A DNA stretch of 64,000 bases from Deltaproteobacteria bacterium (lineage in GTDB: Bacteria > Myxococcota_A > UBA9160 > UBA6930), in contig JAJDAP010000079.1 in NCBI GenBank assembly GCA_029261795.1, forward strand, positions 1 to 64,000, given 5' to 3'. Below are positions 9,598-19,239 of this stretch, piece after piece (the first letter of the stretch is position 1; every line of letters begins with the position of its first letter). The translations under genes and the position numbers were made by a program. The notes beneath the pieces are model-generated. The model made no database searches. It was given only the letters and a program-made list of their open reading frames with translations, and had not been told where the DNA came from.

Positions 9598-9912
9598 TCA
9601 GCCGACCGAGGGCGGGCCGCGCGGCGCCAATCCGGCGAGCGTGCATACCCTCGCCGCGCGCCACGGCGTCGCGAACCCAAGACGCGTGCGCTGGCATGCC
9701 GACGACGGCGCTGACGGAACCGCTGCGACCGTATGTACGCGTGCGCCAGCGCAGACGGTGCAATCCGGGGCAGCCAGCGCCGCCGCGGCGGAACTGCCGG
9801 CCTGCACGCGGACATCGCCGCCAGCGATCCCGGCCGCATGGCCGTGAAGCTGGGCCAACGGGAGCGCGGCCAGCAGCGCGACGGCGAGGAAGGCATGGAG
9901 GCAACGATGCAT
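9598..9912 (-). CDS. Small secreted Cys/His-containing protein (DUF2946-like)
   Basis: MHRCLHAFLAVALLAALPLAQLHGHA signal peptide, APDCTVCAG motif; upstream of TonB receptor. Confidence 0.5.
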   Translation of the reverse strand: MHRCLHAFLAVALLAALPLAQLHGHAAGIAGGDVRVQAGSSAAAALAAPDCTVCAGARVHTVAAVPSAPSSACQRTRLGFATPWRAARVCTLAGLAPRGPPSVG

Positions 9913-9914
9913 CG

Positions 9915-9932
9915 GACTCACGGCTGTGAGTC
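9915..9932. promoter_or_regulatory. Palindromic candidate operator in the divergent metal-gene region
   Basis: gactcac-ggct-gtgagtc, perfect 7-bp inverted repeat. Confidence 0.35.
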
Positions 9933-10007
9933 AAACGAACCGACCTCCCTGCGTCAACTTGCAGCGTCTTGGTGGCGCTGGTCCGGCCAGAAGCGGATCA
10001 TCCCCGG

Positions 10008-10928
10008 ATGCACGACGCACACGCCGGCCACGCCCATGGGCACGCTGGGACGTCCGGTGGAGATCGCGCGGGACAGCGCCGGCGCCTCGCGATCACGTGC
10101 GGGCTCGCGGCGAGCTACCTCGTCGCCGAGGTCATCGGCGGGCTCTGGACCGGTTCGCTCGCCCTGCTCGCGGACGCGGGCCACATGTTCTCCGACGTGG
10201 CGGCGCTGATCCTCTCGCTCTTCGCGTTGTGGCTGTCGGAACGGCCGGCGCCGGCCGAGCGCACCTTCGGCTATCGCCGCATCGAGATCCTCGCGGCCCT
10301 CGCCAACGGCACCGCCCTGATCGTCGTCGCGATCTTCATCGTGTTCGAGGCCTTCGAGCGCTTCGAGGCGCCGCCCGAGATCCTGGGGCTGCCGATGTTG
10401 ACCATCGCTGGAGGTGGTTTGATCGTGAACCTGATCGGCCTCTGGGTCCTCCACGGAGGCAGGGACGACAGTCTCAATCTGCGCGGTGCCTGGCTTCATG
10501 TCGCGTCGGACGCCCTCGGCAGCGTGGGCGCCATGGCTGCCGGCGCGCTGGTCTGGGCCTTCGGTTGGAGCATCGCGGACCCGATCGCGTCGGTCCTGAT
10601 CGCGGTTCTGGTGCTCTACGCCTCCTGGTCACTCCTACGCGAAACCGTCGACGTGCTCCTCGAGGCGGCTCCAGCCGGCGTTGACGTAGGCGAGCTCGAA
10701 GGCGCCTTGATGGGCGTCGAGGGCGTCGGGGAAATCCACGATCTCCACGTCTGGACCATCACCAGCGGCATGACGTCGCTTTCCTGTCACGTGCACGCCG
10801 AAGGCACGATCGACCATCACGTCGTGCTCACTTCCCTCCAGCAAGTCCTGCGCGAACGTTATGCGATCCACCACGTCACGATCCAGGTAGAGCCCGAAGG
10901 CTTCGAGGAGCAGGTCGAAGTTTGCTAG
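10008..10928 (+). CDS. Cation diffusion facilitator (CzcD/ZitB-like) exporter
   Basis: MHDAHAGHAHGHAG His-rich N-terminus; AGHMFSDVAALILSLFALWLS, HVASDALGSVGAM CDF motifs. Confidence 0.92.
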   Translation: MHDAHAGHAHGHAGTSGGDRAGQRRRLAITCGLAASYLVAEVIGGLWTGSLALLADAGHMFSDVAALILSLFALWLSERPAPAERTFGYRRIEILAALANGTALIVVAIFIVFEAFERFEAPPEILGLPMLTIAGGGLIVNLIGLWVLHGGRDDSLNLRGAWLHVASDALGSVGAMAAGALVWAFGWSIADPIASVLIAVLVLYASWSLLRETVDVLLEAAPAGVDVGELEGALMGVEGVGEIHDLHVWTITSGMTSLSCHVHAEGTIDHHVVLTSLQQVLRERYAIHHVTIQVEPEGFEEQVEVC

Positions 10929-10935
10929 GCGTGCC

Positions 10936-12087
10936 TCAGCGCGCGATCCCGGCCAATACCGGCGCCATCCGCGCGAGCGCTTCACGAATCACGGCCTCAT
11001 CGACGGCGTAGCTGAAGCGAAGGAAGCCCTCCCCCTCCGACCCGAAATCGACGCCCGGGGTCACCCCGACGTGGGCTTCCTCGAGCAATCGGCTCGCCAG
11101 CGCCTTCGAATCCGACGCGAACGCGCGCGCATCCGCGAAGACGTAGAAGGCGCCCCGGGGTGGCGCGGGAATCCGAAACCCCAGTTCCCGCAAGCCCCCG
11201 ATCAACAACTCCCGCTTGGTCGCCAGCACGCCCCGGGCCAGCACGACACTCTCGGCTCCCTGCGCGAGCGCCGCCAATCCGGCGTGCTGCACGAACTCGC
11301 TCGCCGAGATGAAGAAGTTCTGCTGGAGGATCTGGAGGGTCCGAACGGCCGGCATTGGCGCGATTACATAACCGAGACGGAAACCCGTCATCGCATAACG
11401 TTTGGAGAAGCCGTCGAAGACAAAGGCATCATCTGATACCGCGAGGGCCGAGGTCACCTGCACATCGTCGTAGAGCAGCCCGTCGTAGATCTCGTCAGAG
11501 AGCAGCGGCGGGCCGACCGCGGCCAACGCCTCGACGACCTCGCGCGGTTGTACGGCCCCGGTCGGATTCGCCGGTGAGCCGTAGAGGATGGCGCGTGTCC
11601 GCGGAGTGACGGCACGCCGAACCGCATCCGCATCGATGGCCCAGCCTTGCTCGGGATCCCCCGCCACACTGACCGGTGTCGCACCACAGAAGCGCACGAA
11701 ATTCGGGTAGCAAGGGTAGTGCGGGGCCGGAACGATGACTTCGTCGCCGGATTCGAGGAGCGCACCCAAGGAGATCAACAGGGCGGGCGAAGTGCCACTG
11801 GTCACGATCACGCGCTCGAGATCGACGGAAACTCCGGTGCGCGCGGCCTTGTCGTTCGCGATCGCCTCGCGCAGCGCATGAAGCCCACGGCTGTCGGTGT
11901 AACGTGTGGCGCCACTCACCAAGCCGGCCCGCGCGGCTTCCGATGCGGCTTCAGGTGGTTCGAAGTCCGGTTCGCCCACTTCGAGGTGCATCACCGAAAC
12001 CCCGGCTCTCTCCATTTCGTATGCCCGCTCCATCACTTCCATGGCCAGGAATGGCTCGATCGACTGGACGTGGGCGGGGATCTTCAC
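10936..12087 (-). CDS. PLP-dependent aminotransferase class I/II (AspC-like)
   Basis: HLEVGEPDFEPP, SPANPTGAVQ, DGFSKRYAMTGFRLGY; GTG start VKIPAHVQSIEPF. Confidence 0.88.
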   Translation of the reverse strand: MKIPAHVQSIEPFLAMEVMERAYEMERAGVSVMHLEVGEPDFEPPEAASEAARAGLVSGATRYTDSRGLHALREAIANDKAARTGVSVDLERVIVTSGTSPALLISLGALLESGDEVIVPAPHYPCYPNFVRFCGATPVSVAGDPEQGWAIDADAVRRAVTPRTRAILYGSPANPTGAVQPREVVEALAAVGPPLLSDEIYDGLLYDDVQVTSALAVSDDAFVFDGFSKRYAMTGFRLGYVIAPMPAVRTLQILQQNFFISASEFVQHAGLAALAQGAESVVLARGVLATKRELLIGGLRELGFRIPAPPRGAFYVFADARAFASDSKALASRLLEEAHVGVTPGVDFGSEGEGFLRFSYAVDEAVIREALARMAPVLAGIAR

Positions 12088-12237
12088 GGTGCCTTCGGAG
12101 TAGCGGGCGCGCTTGACAGCGGTCAAGGGCACCTCGGACAAAGTAGCCACAAACCATTGAATTCCTGAAGGTTTCTGGCTTCCCTGCGTTTGACGCTGAA
12201 GAAGCCAATGCCTAATCTGCAAACGTTGAGGAGGCAC

Positions 12238-12690
12238 ATGTCAAAGGGCATCCAGATCGCGGTCGGAGCGGTTGCCATCGTTCTGCTGCTCGGATGGTAC
12301 GCATCCGGCAATCTCGGCGAGGCTTCGTTCGTCTACTACCAGACGCTCGAGGAATTCCGCTCCGGTTCGAGCAGCGGGCAGAACGCGCGCGTACACGGCT
12401 ACGTGACACCGGGCTCGATCGAGCGCGACGTCGACGGCCGCCAGGTGCGCTTCCACGTCCAGAACGTTGCGCCCCACGCCGGCGGTAGCTCGGACGGCAG
12501 CCTGCCGGTCGTATTCGCGAGCCTCGAAACGCCCGACCTCTTCAAGGACGGCGCAGAAGTCGTCGTCGAGGGACGCATGGCTGGCGAGGCCGGGGGTTCG
12601 TTCCAGGCCACCAACGTCCTGGCCAAATGCCCCTCCAAATTCGAGGCTGCCGCTGCCGCTGGCGAAACGCCGCCCGGCACGTCCCTCTAG
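12238..12690 (+). CDS. ccmE: Cytochrome c maturation protein CcmE
   Basis: Single TM + OB-fold-like VRFHVQN...LPVVFASLETPDLFKDGAEVVVEG; first gene of ccm cluster. Confidence 0.8.
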   Translation: MSKGIQIAVGAVAIVLLLGWYASGNLGEASFVYYQTLEEFRSGSSSGQNARVHGYVTPGSIERDVDGRQVRFHVQNVAPHAGGSSDGSLPVVFASLETPDLFKDGAEVVVEGRMAGEAGGSFQATNVLAKCPSKFEAAAAAGETPPGTSL

Positions 12691-12704
12691 CGGAGCCTCT
12701 CCAC

Positions 12705-14711
12705 ATGTCGGACCTCGGTTCCTTCGCGCTTCGGTTGGCGCTGCTCATCGCCGTTACGGGCACGGTCGCCGGCGTTCTGGCTGGCCTCCGCAAGCGCAGC
12801 GACTGGGCTGAAGTCGCACGCCGCTCGGTGCTCGCCGTCTTCGCACTCCTGTGCGTGGCCATGCTCGCGCTCTTCTTTGCCTTCTACAGCCACGACTACA
12901 GCCTGCTCTACGTCGCCAACCACTCGGCCCGGAGCATGTCCCTCGGCTACCGACTCGCCGCACTCTGGGGCGGGCAGGCCGGCTCGCTGATGCTCTGGTG
13001 TTGGATGCTCACCGCCTACGGTGCAGCCGCGGTCATCGTCAATCGTCGCCAGACGACGCTGTTGCCGTGGGTCTCGTCGGCGATGCTGACGAACGCGCTG
13101 TTCTTCCTGGTGCTGCTCAACCTCGACCTGATCAACCAGATCTCCCCGGGTGCCATGGACCTGCACACGCATCCCTTCGAACCGCTTCCCCCCGGAACCG
13201 TGATGTCCGACGGCACGGGCCTCAACCCGCTGCTCCAGCACCCGGCCATGATGATCCATCCGGTGATGCTCTATACGGGCCTGACCGGTTTCGCGGTGCC
13301 CTTTGCCTTCGCTTTCGCCGCGCTCGCCTCCGGCGAACTCGGCACCGCCTGGATGCGAATCACCCGCCGCTGGACGTTGTGGGCCTGGTTCTTCCTTTCG
13401 ATCGGCATCCTGCTCGGCGGGCACTGGGCCTATGAAGTCCTCGGCTGGGGTGGCTACTGGGCCTGGGATCCGGTGGAGAACTCCTCGCTGATGCCCTGGC
13501 TCGCGGCCACCGCCTACCTGCACTCCGTGATGGTGCAGGAAAAGCGCGACATGCTGAAGATCTGGAATCTGGTCCTGATTGGCCTCACCTATTCGCTCTG
13601 CCTGTTCGGCACGATGCTCACCCGCAGCGGCCTGGTCCGCAGCGTCCACGCCTTCGCGCAGACGGAGATCTTCGGCCAACTCTTCCTCGGATACGTCGTG
13701 CTGACCGTGGTGCTCTACTTCGGCGTGTTGTTCCTGCGGCGAAAGCGGCTGGGAGCGACCAACGAAATCGATTCGGTGCTCTCTCGCGAATCCGGTTTCG
13801 TGATCAACAACTGGTTGTTCATGGCGCTGCTCGGCATCGTCGTCACGGGAACACTCTGGCCGAAACTCACGGAATGGCTGCTCGGCGTGGAACAGAGCAT
13901 GGGGCCGAAGTTCTTCAACATGCTAGGCGCACCCATCGGGATCTTCCTGTTGTTCCTGACCGGTGTCGGGCCCCTGATCGCGTGGAGACGGGCAACTCCG
14001 GCCAACCTGCGCCGGCAGTTCTTCTGGCCCGCCATCATCGGGGTGGTGGCCTTCGCAGCGCTCGGCATCGCGACCCGGGACCAGTTCGTCGGCCTGGCCG
14101 TTCTCACCTGGGCCACCGGCGCCTTCGTCGTCGCCACGATCGCACAGGAGTACTGGCGCGCCGTCAGCGCGCGAATGCGACACGGCGAAAACGTGCTGGA
14201 AGCGCTCCGAACCCTGATGCGCAAGAACCAGCGACGCTACGGCGGCTATGTGGTTCACCTCGGCATGGTGTTCCTGTTCGTGGGCTTTGCCGGAGCTGCC
14301 TTCAACGAGGAGCATCTCGAGAACGTCAGCGTGGGCGGTAGTGTCGAACTGAATGGTTACCGCCTCGAGTACCGCACCGCGCGGCCGCTTCCGGCACAGC
14401 ACTATGGCGGCGCCGAGGCCCGAATCGCGCTGTTCAAGCACGACCGGCCGATCGCCACGATGCGACCCGAGCGGCGCATGTACTGGCTGGAAGAACAGCC
14501 GGTCTCGATCCCGGCGGTCTACTCGACGTTCCGCGAGGACCTCTACGTGGTCCTCACCGCCATCGAAGCGGATGGCTCGGCGACGCTGAAGATCTATCGC
14601 AATCCGCTCGTGAACTGGATCTGGGCCGGGGGCTACACCTTCGTCCTGGGCACGATCCTCGTGATGTGGCCTCACCCGGCCGCGCGGCCGAACCGCGGCG
14701 CCGAAGCTTGA
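12705..14711 (+). CDS. ccmF: Heme lyase CcmF
   Basis: WGGQAGSLMLW, HPAMMIHPVMLYTGL, WAYEVLGWGGYWAWDPVENSSLMPW (WWD-like) motifs. Confidence 0.92.
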   Translation: MSDLGSFALRLALLIAVTGTVAGVLAGLRKRSDWAEVARRSVLAVFALLCVAMLALFFAFYSHDYSLLYVANHSARSMSLGYRLAALWGGQAGSLMLWCWMLTAYGAAAVIVNRRQTTLLPWVSSAMLTNALFFLVLLNLDLINQISPGAMDLHTHPFEPLPPGTVMSDGTGLNPLLQHPAMMIHPVMLYTGLTGFAVPFAFAFAALASGELGTAWMRITRRWTLWAWFFLSIGILLGGHWAYEVLGWGGYWAWDPVENSSLMPWLAATAYLHSVMVQEKRDMLKIWNLVLIGLTYSLCLFGTMLTRSGLVRSVHAFAQTEIFGQLFLGYVVLTVVLYFGVLFLRRKRLGATNEIDSVLSRESGFVINNWLFMALLGIVVTGTLWPKLTEWLLGVEQSMGPKFFNMLGAPIGIFLLFLTGVGPLIAWRRATPANLRRQFFWPAIIGVVAFAALGIATRDQFVGLAVLTWATGAFVVATIAQEYWRAVSARMRHGENVLEALRTLMRKNQRRYGGYVVHLGMVFLFVGFAGAAFNEEHLENVSVGGSVELNGYRLEYRTARPLPAQHYGGAEARIALFKHDRPIATMRPERRMYWLEEQPVSIPAVYSTFREDLYVVLTAIEADGSATLKIYRNPLVNWIWAGGYTFVLGTILVMWPHPAARPNRGAEA

Positions 14712-16570
14712 GGCCGCGCCCTCAGCAGCCGGTGCGATACGGAGCCTTGGCCCTTTCGTTCCTGTACTTCGCGCTGGCCGCTGGCGCTTCGGCCCAGGGA
14801 GCGCCCGACCTTCCGCAAGGCCCCGGACGCATTACCGGCCAGGTCGTGCACGCGGCCACCGGCAATCCGGTAGCTGATGTCGAGGTTGCCCTCTACGCCC
14901 TGACCGCGGATGGCGTGCCCGGCTTGCGACGCGCAACGAGCGATGCCGACGGTCGCTTCGACTTTCCGGGAATCTCGAACGCCGCCGATATCTCATACCT
15001 GCTGGGCGGACGTTATTCGGGCGTGCCGTTTCCGGGCGCCCGCGTCAGATTCGCACCCGGCGAGACCGAAGTCAGCGCGGACGTTCGCCTCACGGACCTG
15101 ACCGACGACCCCACCGCGATCCGCCCGAACGGCGTAGAGCTGCGCGTCATGCGCGACGCCCAGGGCCTGCGTGTTCTCGAAGGGGTGAAGCTGATCAATG
15201 CCGGCACCACCACCTACGTGGTCCCGCCCGCCGATCAGGCGCGGGCCGTGCCCGCCTTCTCGGCCACCCTTCCCTCCGATGCCTTCGCATTCCAGATGCC
15301 CCTCGGTGTCGTTCCGGATGGCATCCGGCGCGATGGAGACGGGATCGAGTACTACGGACCGATCTACCCCGGGCCCCACGATCTCTCCTGGAGCTTCTCG
15401 ATTCCGGGTACGACCGATGACGAAGGCCGGCAACGCTTCCTCCTCGAAGGCGCCGTTCCCAACGGGACACCGCTCGTGCTGCTGGTTCCCGAAGGGCTGG
15501 GCCCGATCGTGGCATCCGGCTTCCGACGCGACGATGAGCCCACCATCGTCGACGGGCGCCCGCACACGCGGCTCTCGTCCGAATCCGGCAGCTTCCGCAT
15601 CGAGATCGCGCCGCCGCCGGCCCGCATCGACCCCGACGCCACGCGCATCACGGAAATCCAGACCGTGATCGATGCCGATGACGCCGCGCTCGCGGTCCGC
15701 GAGACCGTAACGGTCGAAGTCAGCGGCGACTCGGTCGTGCTGGGCACGGAGGCGTCGCCGCTCGTCAGGCTGCCGTTTCCGGAAGAGGCCCGCGACGTTC
15801 AGTTCGGCACCGATGCCGGCGGCGTGCGGCTGACCCCGCATCCCGAGGGAGGCCTGGCCGCCATCGGCACCGCCGGGCCCGGCAGCTGGCACATCGAGGT
15901 GCGTTACCAACTGCCGGTCGAAACGCTGCCGATCCGCTTCGAGCGGCACTACGCCGAGCGCATCCCCGACCTTTCGATCTTCATCGCGGACACCGGCGAG
16001 TGGGTGCCGAAGTCGCAGCGCCTGCACAAGCGTCGACCAGCGAGAACGCCCGACCTCGCGTACATGCATCTCCAGGCATTCGAGGTCGAGCCCCACGAAA
16101 CCGTGGCGCTTTCACTCGAGCGGTTGCCGCCGCGCAGCCGCAACGAGCGCACGATCGGCCTGGCCCTGGCCGGCGTTCTCGCCCTCGCCGCGATCTTCTG
16201 GCTTTCGGTCCCATTGCGCCGCTCCGGAGCGATCGACGAGGACGAAGAATCCATCTCCGCCCTGGCCCGCGAGCGCGAGGCCCTGATCTGGTCGATCCGC
16301 GATCTCGATCACGACTTCGAGACCGGCAAGATCTCCGAGGAGGATCACCGCGAGATGCGCGACAGCCTGCGCAGCCGCGCCGTCGCGCTGCTGCGCCAGG
16401 ATCGGGCCGAATCCAGCACGTCGGGGAGCCAGGGCGCGGTGCCGGCCGAGCCCGCCGAGGAGGCGCCCAGCGCGTGCACGGGTTGTGGCGCCGGGCTCGA
16501 GCGCAGCCACCGCTTCTGCCCGCAGTGCGGCAGCGCGCGTCCCGAGGCGGAGGGAGATTCTCCCTCGTGA
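14708..16570 (+). CDS. Membrane protein with carboxypeptidase-regulatory-like domain, CcmI-like segment and C-terminal zinc ribbon, within the ccm operon
   Basis: GRITGQVVHAATGNPVADVEVALY; EREALIWSIRDLDHDFETGKISEEDHREMRDSL; CTGCGAGLERSHRFCPQCG; TTG start overlaps ccmF stop. Confidence 0.7.
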   Translation: MRPRPQQPVRYGALALSFLYFALAAGASAQGAPDLPQGPGRITGQVVHAATGNPVADVEVALYALTADGVPGLRRATSDADGRFDFPGISNAADISYLLGGRYSGVPFPGARVRFAPGETEVSADVRLTDLTDDPTAIRPNGVELRVMRDAQGLRVLEGVKLINAGTTTYVVPPADQARAVPAFSATLPSDAFAFQMPLGVVPDGIRRDGDGIEYYGPIYPGPHDLSWSFSIPGTTDDEGRQRFLLEGAVPNGTPLVLLVPEGLGPIVASGFRRDDEPTIVDGRPHTRLSSESGSFRIEIAPPPARIDPDATRITEIQTVIDADDAALAVRETVTVEVSGDSVVLGTEASPLVRLPFPEEARDVQFGTDAGGVRLTPHPEGGLAAIGTAGPGSWHIEVRYQLPVETLPIRFERHYAERIPDLSIFIADTGEWVPKSQRLHKRRPARTPDLAYMHLQAFEVEPHETVALSLERLPPRSRNERTIGLALAGVLALAAIFWLSVPLRRSGAIDEDEESISALAREREALIWSIRDLDHDFETGKISEEDHREMRDSLRSRAVALLRQDRAESSTSGSQGAVPAEPAEEAPSACTGCGAGLERSHRFCPQCGSARPEAEGDSPS

Positions 16571-17286
16571 GCGGGGCGGCCGTGCGCGCGCGGGGCCTGA
16601 CGCGTCGCTTCGGGCCGCTGGTGGCGCTGCAGCCACTCGATCTGGATCTCGAGCCCGGCGAAACGATCGCCGTGCTCGGCCCCAACGGTGCCGGCAAGTC
16701 CACCCTGCTCCGGATGCTCGCAGGCCTGGCGCGCCCCTCGGGCGGTGAACTCCAGATCGGCGGTGAGAAGCAATCGCGGCCGGAGCAGCGGCGCCAGGTC
16801 GGTTTGATCGGGCACCAGACGTTCCTGTCTCCGGCCCTGACGGTGCGCGAGAACCTGTTCCTGGCAGCGCGGCTCCACGGGCTCGAGGACGCCTCGGAAC
16901 GCGCCGAGCGCGGCATCGCCGCCCTCGATCTCGAAGCCTTCGCCGAGCGACGTGCGGGCGCACTCTCGCGGGGCCTGGCACAGCGAACCGCGGTCGCTCG
17001 GGCCCTCGTCCACGATCCCAGCATCGTGCTGCTCGACGAGCCGTTCACGGGCCTCGATCCGCAGGCCGCGGTGCGCTTGGCCAGCCTGCTCGCGCGCCTG
17101 CCCGGCGAGGGCCGCACCACGCTGCTCGTCAGCCACGACCTCGCGCGTGCCGCGCAGCTCGCCGAGCGTGCACTGGTGCTGGTGCGGGGCCGCTCCGGCT
17201 GGCTCGGTGCTGCCGAACTCTCGACTGCCGACGAGCTGGAACGTGTCTACCCGGAGACCGTGCGAGATCTCGAGACCACGGCATGA
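16567..17286 (+). CDS. ccmA: Heme exporter ABC ATP-binding protein CcmA
   Basis: VLGPNGAGKSTLL, LSRGLAQRTAVARALVHDPSIVLLDEPFTGLD; in ccm operon. Confidence 0.85.
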   Translation: MSGAAVRARGLTRRFGPLVALQPLDLDLEPGETIAVLGPNGAGKSTLLRMLAGLARPSGGELQIGGEKQSRPEQRRQVGLIGHQTFLSPALTVRENLFLAARLHGLEDASERAERGIAALDLEAFAERRAGALSRGLAQRTAVARALVHDPSIVLLDEPFTGLDPQAAVRLASLLARLPGEGRTTLLVSHDLARAAQLAERALVLVRGRSGWLGAAELSTADELERVYPETVRDLETTA

Positions 17287-17948
17287 ACCTGCTGCGAGCC
17301 GTCTTGTGGAAGGATCTCGTGACCGAGTGGCGCCAGCGCGATCGCGTCGTCGCGATGGCCGTCTTCGCGCTGCTCGTCGTCGTGATCCTCTACATGGCCG
17401 CGCCGCCCGGGATCGGGGCCGAGTCGCAACAGCACGTTCCGGGCCTGCTCTGGGTGGCCTTCACCTTCGCATCGATCCTGGGCCTCAATCGCTCCTTCGC
17501 GCTCGAGCTCGAGAACGACGCGCTCGCCGCACTGTCGATGGCTTCCGGCGACCGCGGCTTCATCTTCCTCGGCAAGGCCATCGCCAACTTCGTGCTGCTG
17601 TTCGGCGTCCAGGCGTTCACCACTGGCGCTTTCGGTATGGCCTTCGGGATCGATTTCTGGCCCATCCTGCACCAGTTCGCGGCGGTCGCCGCCCTGGGCG
17701 CGCTGGGTCTCAGCGCTGTCGGCACCTTGTTCTCGGCGATGGCGGTTCGAACCAGCTACCGCGAAGTGATGCTGCCGTTGTTGATGCTTCCCTTGATGGT
17801 TCCGGTGCTACTCGGCGCCGTCCGCGCCACCGAGGGATTGCTCCTCGATGGCGTGATTCCCGGCTCCGCGCTGCAATTGTTGGTGGTGACCAACGCGGTT
17901 TTCGGGATCATCTCGTACCTCGGCTTCGAGGCCGTGCTCGACGAATAG
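17283..17948 (+). CDS. ccmB: Heme exporter protein CcmB
   Basis: LWKDLVTEWRQRDRV, FASILGLNRSFALELENDALAAL; operon context. Confidence 0.85.
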   Translation: MNLLRAVLWKDLVTEWRQRDRVVAMAVFALLVVVILYMAAPPGIGAESQQHVPGLLWVAFTFASILGLNRSFALELENDALAALSMASGDRGFIFLGKAIANFVLLFGVQAFTTGAFGMAFGIDFWPILHQFAAVAALGALGLSAVGTLFSAMAVRTSYREVMLPLLMLPLMVPVLLGAVRATEGLLLDGVIPGSALQLLVVTNAVFGIISYLGFEAVLDE

Positions 17949-17956
17949 GAGTCGAC

Positions 17957-18658
17957 TTGAACGTTCCCAGCGCCCCCGGTCGTCGGCTGACGGCCGGGCT
18001 CTTCTACACCGTCCTCGCTGCCTGGGCGTTCGCCGTCTGGAGCGCGCCCATCGATAGCGTCCAGGGCGTGATCCAGAAGATCCTCTACGTCCACCCGCCA
18101 CTGGCCTTCGGTGCCTACCTGGGCTTCTTCTGTACGGCCCTCTTCGGCGGCCTCTACCTGTGGAAGGGGGACGATCGCTGGGATCGCTGGTCGCTCTCGT
18201 CCGCTGAGGTGGGCGTGCTGCTCTGCACGCTGATGCTGCTGACCGGGCCGATCTGGGCCAAGGGGACCTGGGGCAAGTGGTGGTCCTGGGATACCCGGCT
18301 GACCATCACCCTGCTCCAATACCTGGTCTACCTGGCCTATCTGCTACTACGCGGCTTCACCGAAGGCAGTGAGCGCACTGCCCGCTTCGGCGCCGTCTAC
18401 GCGATCGCCGGTGTGGTGCTGATCCCGCTCAACTATTTCGCCATCGAGATGGCCGCCGGCCGTGCCATCCACCCAGAGAATCTGGGCGATGGCAGCCTGG
18501 GCGCCGGAATGGGCATGCCGTTCCTGCTCGGGATCGTGGTGGTGCTGAGCGCGTTCGCCTACCTGGTGGTGCGCCGCTATGAGGTCGCCTGCCTTCGCGA
18601 CGAGGCGGCACGCCGCGAAGTCGAGGCCACCGGATCGGAGGGTGCATGGGCTACATGA
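17957..18658 (+). CDS. ccmC: Heme exporter/cytochrome c assembly protein CcmC
   Basis: KILYVHPPLAF, GTWGKWWSWDTRLT (WWD domain); TTG start inside longer ORF 16952-18658. Confidence 0.88.
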   Translation: MNVPSAPGRRLTAGLFYTVLAAWAFAVWSAPIDSVQGVIQKILYVHPPLAFGAYLGFFCTALFGGLYLWKGDDRWDRWSLSSAEVGVLLCTLMLLTGPIWAKGTWGKWWSWDTRLTITLLQYLVYLAYLLLRGFTEGSERTARFGAVYAIAGVVLIPLNYFAIEMAAGRAIHPENLGDGSLGAGMGMPFLLGIVVVLSAFAYLVVRRYEVACLRDEAARREVEATGSEGAWAT

Positions 18659-18777
18659 TCGCGGCATACGTCATTTCGGTGGGCAGTGTGGCGGCCTATG
18701 CCAGCTACCTCGCGCTGGAACGCGCTCGGCTGCGCAAGCAGCTCGACGAAACAGGCTCGGATCCTTCGTCGTCCTGA
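18646..18777 (+). CDS. ccmD: CcmD-like small membrane protein (43 aa, absent from ORF track)
   Basis: MGYMIAAYVISVGSVAAYASYLALERARLRKQLDETGSDPSSS*; single TM then charged tail, overlapping the ccmC 3' end. Confidence 0.7.
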   Translation: MGYMIAAYVISVGSVAAYASYLALERARLRKQLDETGSDPSSS

Positions 18778-18818
18778 GAATCCCGGGCCTCGGAATGCGT
18801 CCCAGAAGCAAATCCTGG

Positions 18819-18848
18819 TTGACAATCGGCAGGCTCGCGAAGTATAAG
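18819..18848 (+). promoter_or_regulatory. Strong putative sigma70-type promoter
   Basis: ttgaca-18 nt-tataag. Confidence 0.55.
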
Positions 18849-19239
18849 CACAGAAGGCTCGTAAGCCATTGCAGGGCTTCGGGTTTTCCGCGCATCTCGC
18901 GGACACGGACGCGCTTCGCGAAGCTGCTCGTGTGTGCTGGGTGAGGGGAATTGCGGACCTGGCGGCGAAGGGAAGCCGAGTTCCCAAGCTGGGTCATCGG
19001 CGACCGAATCGGCACCCGAACGACGGGGCCGAATACGTGCAATCGAATCGCAAGGAAACGGCAACAAGCCCATCCAACTATTCGGATCTACGCCGCGGTG
19101 CTCCCCCCCTCGCCGCATGGCACACGACTTGCCATAGAGAAGGCCAATGGGCCCGGGAGACCGGAGCGAACCGGACACTGGAAACGGTACGCTGCGAACG
19201 TCCTGGATGACGACGGGCTCGGAGGCAAGAGAAGAACAG

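Noticed and set aside
7457-9934. 825-aa version of the TonB receptor starting at 9934
   Set aside because: The first ~135 residues are low-quality Arg/Ala-rich sequence overlapping the separate small secreted ORF; a proper signal peptide begins at 9526.
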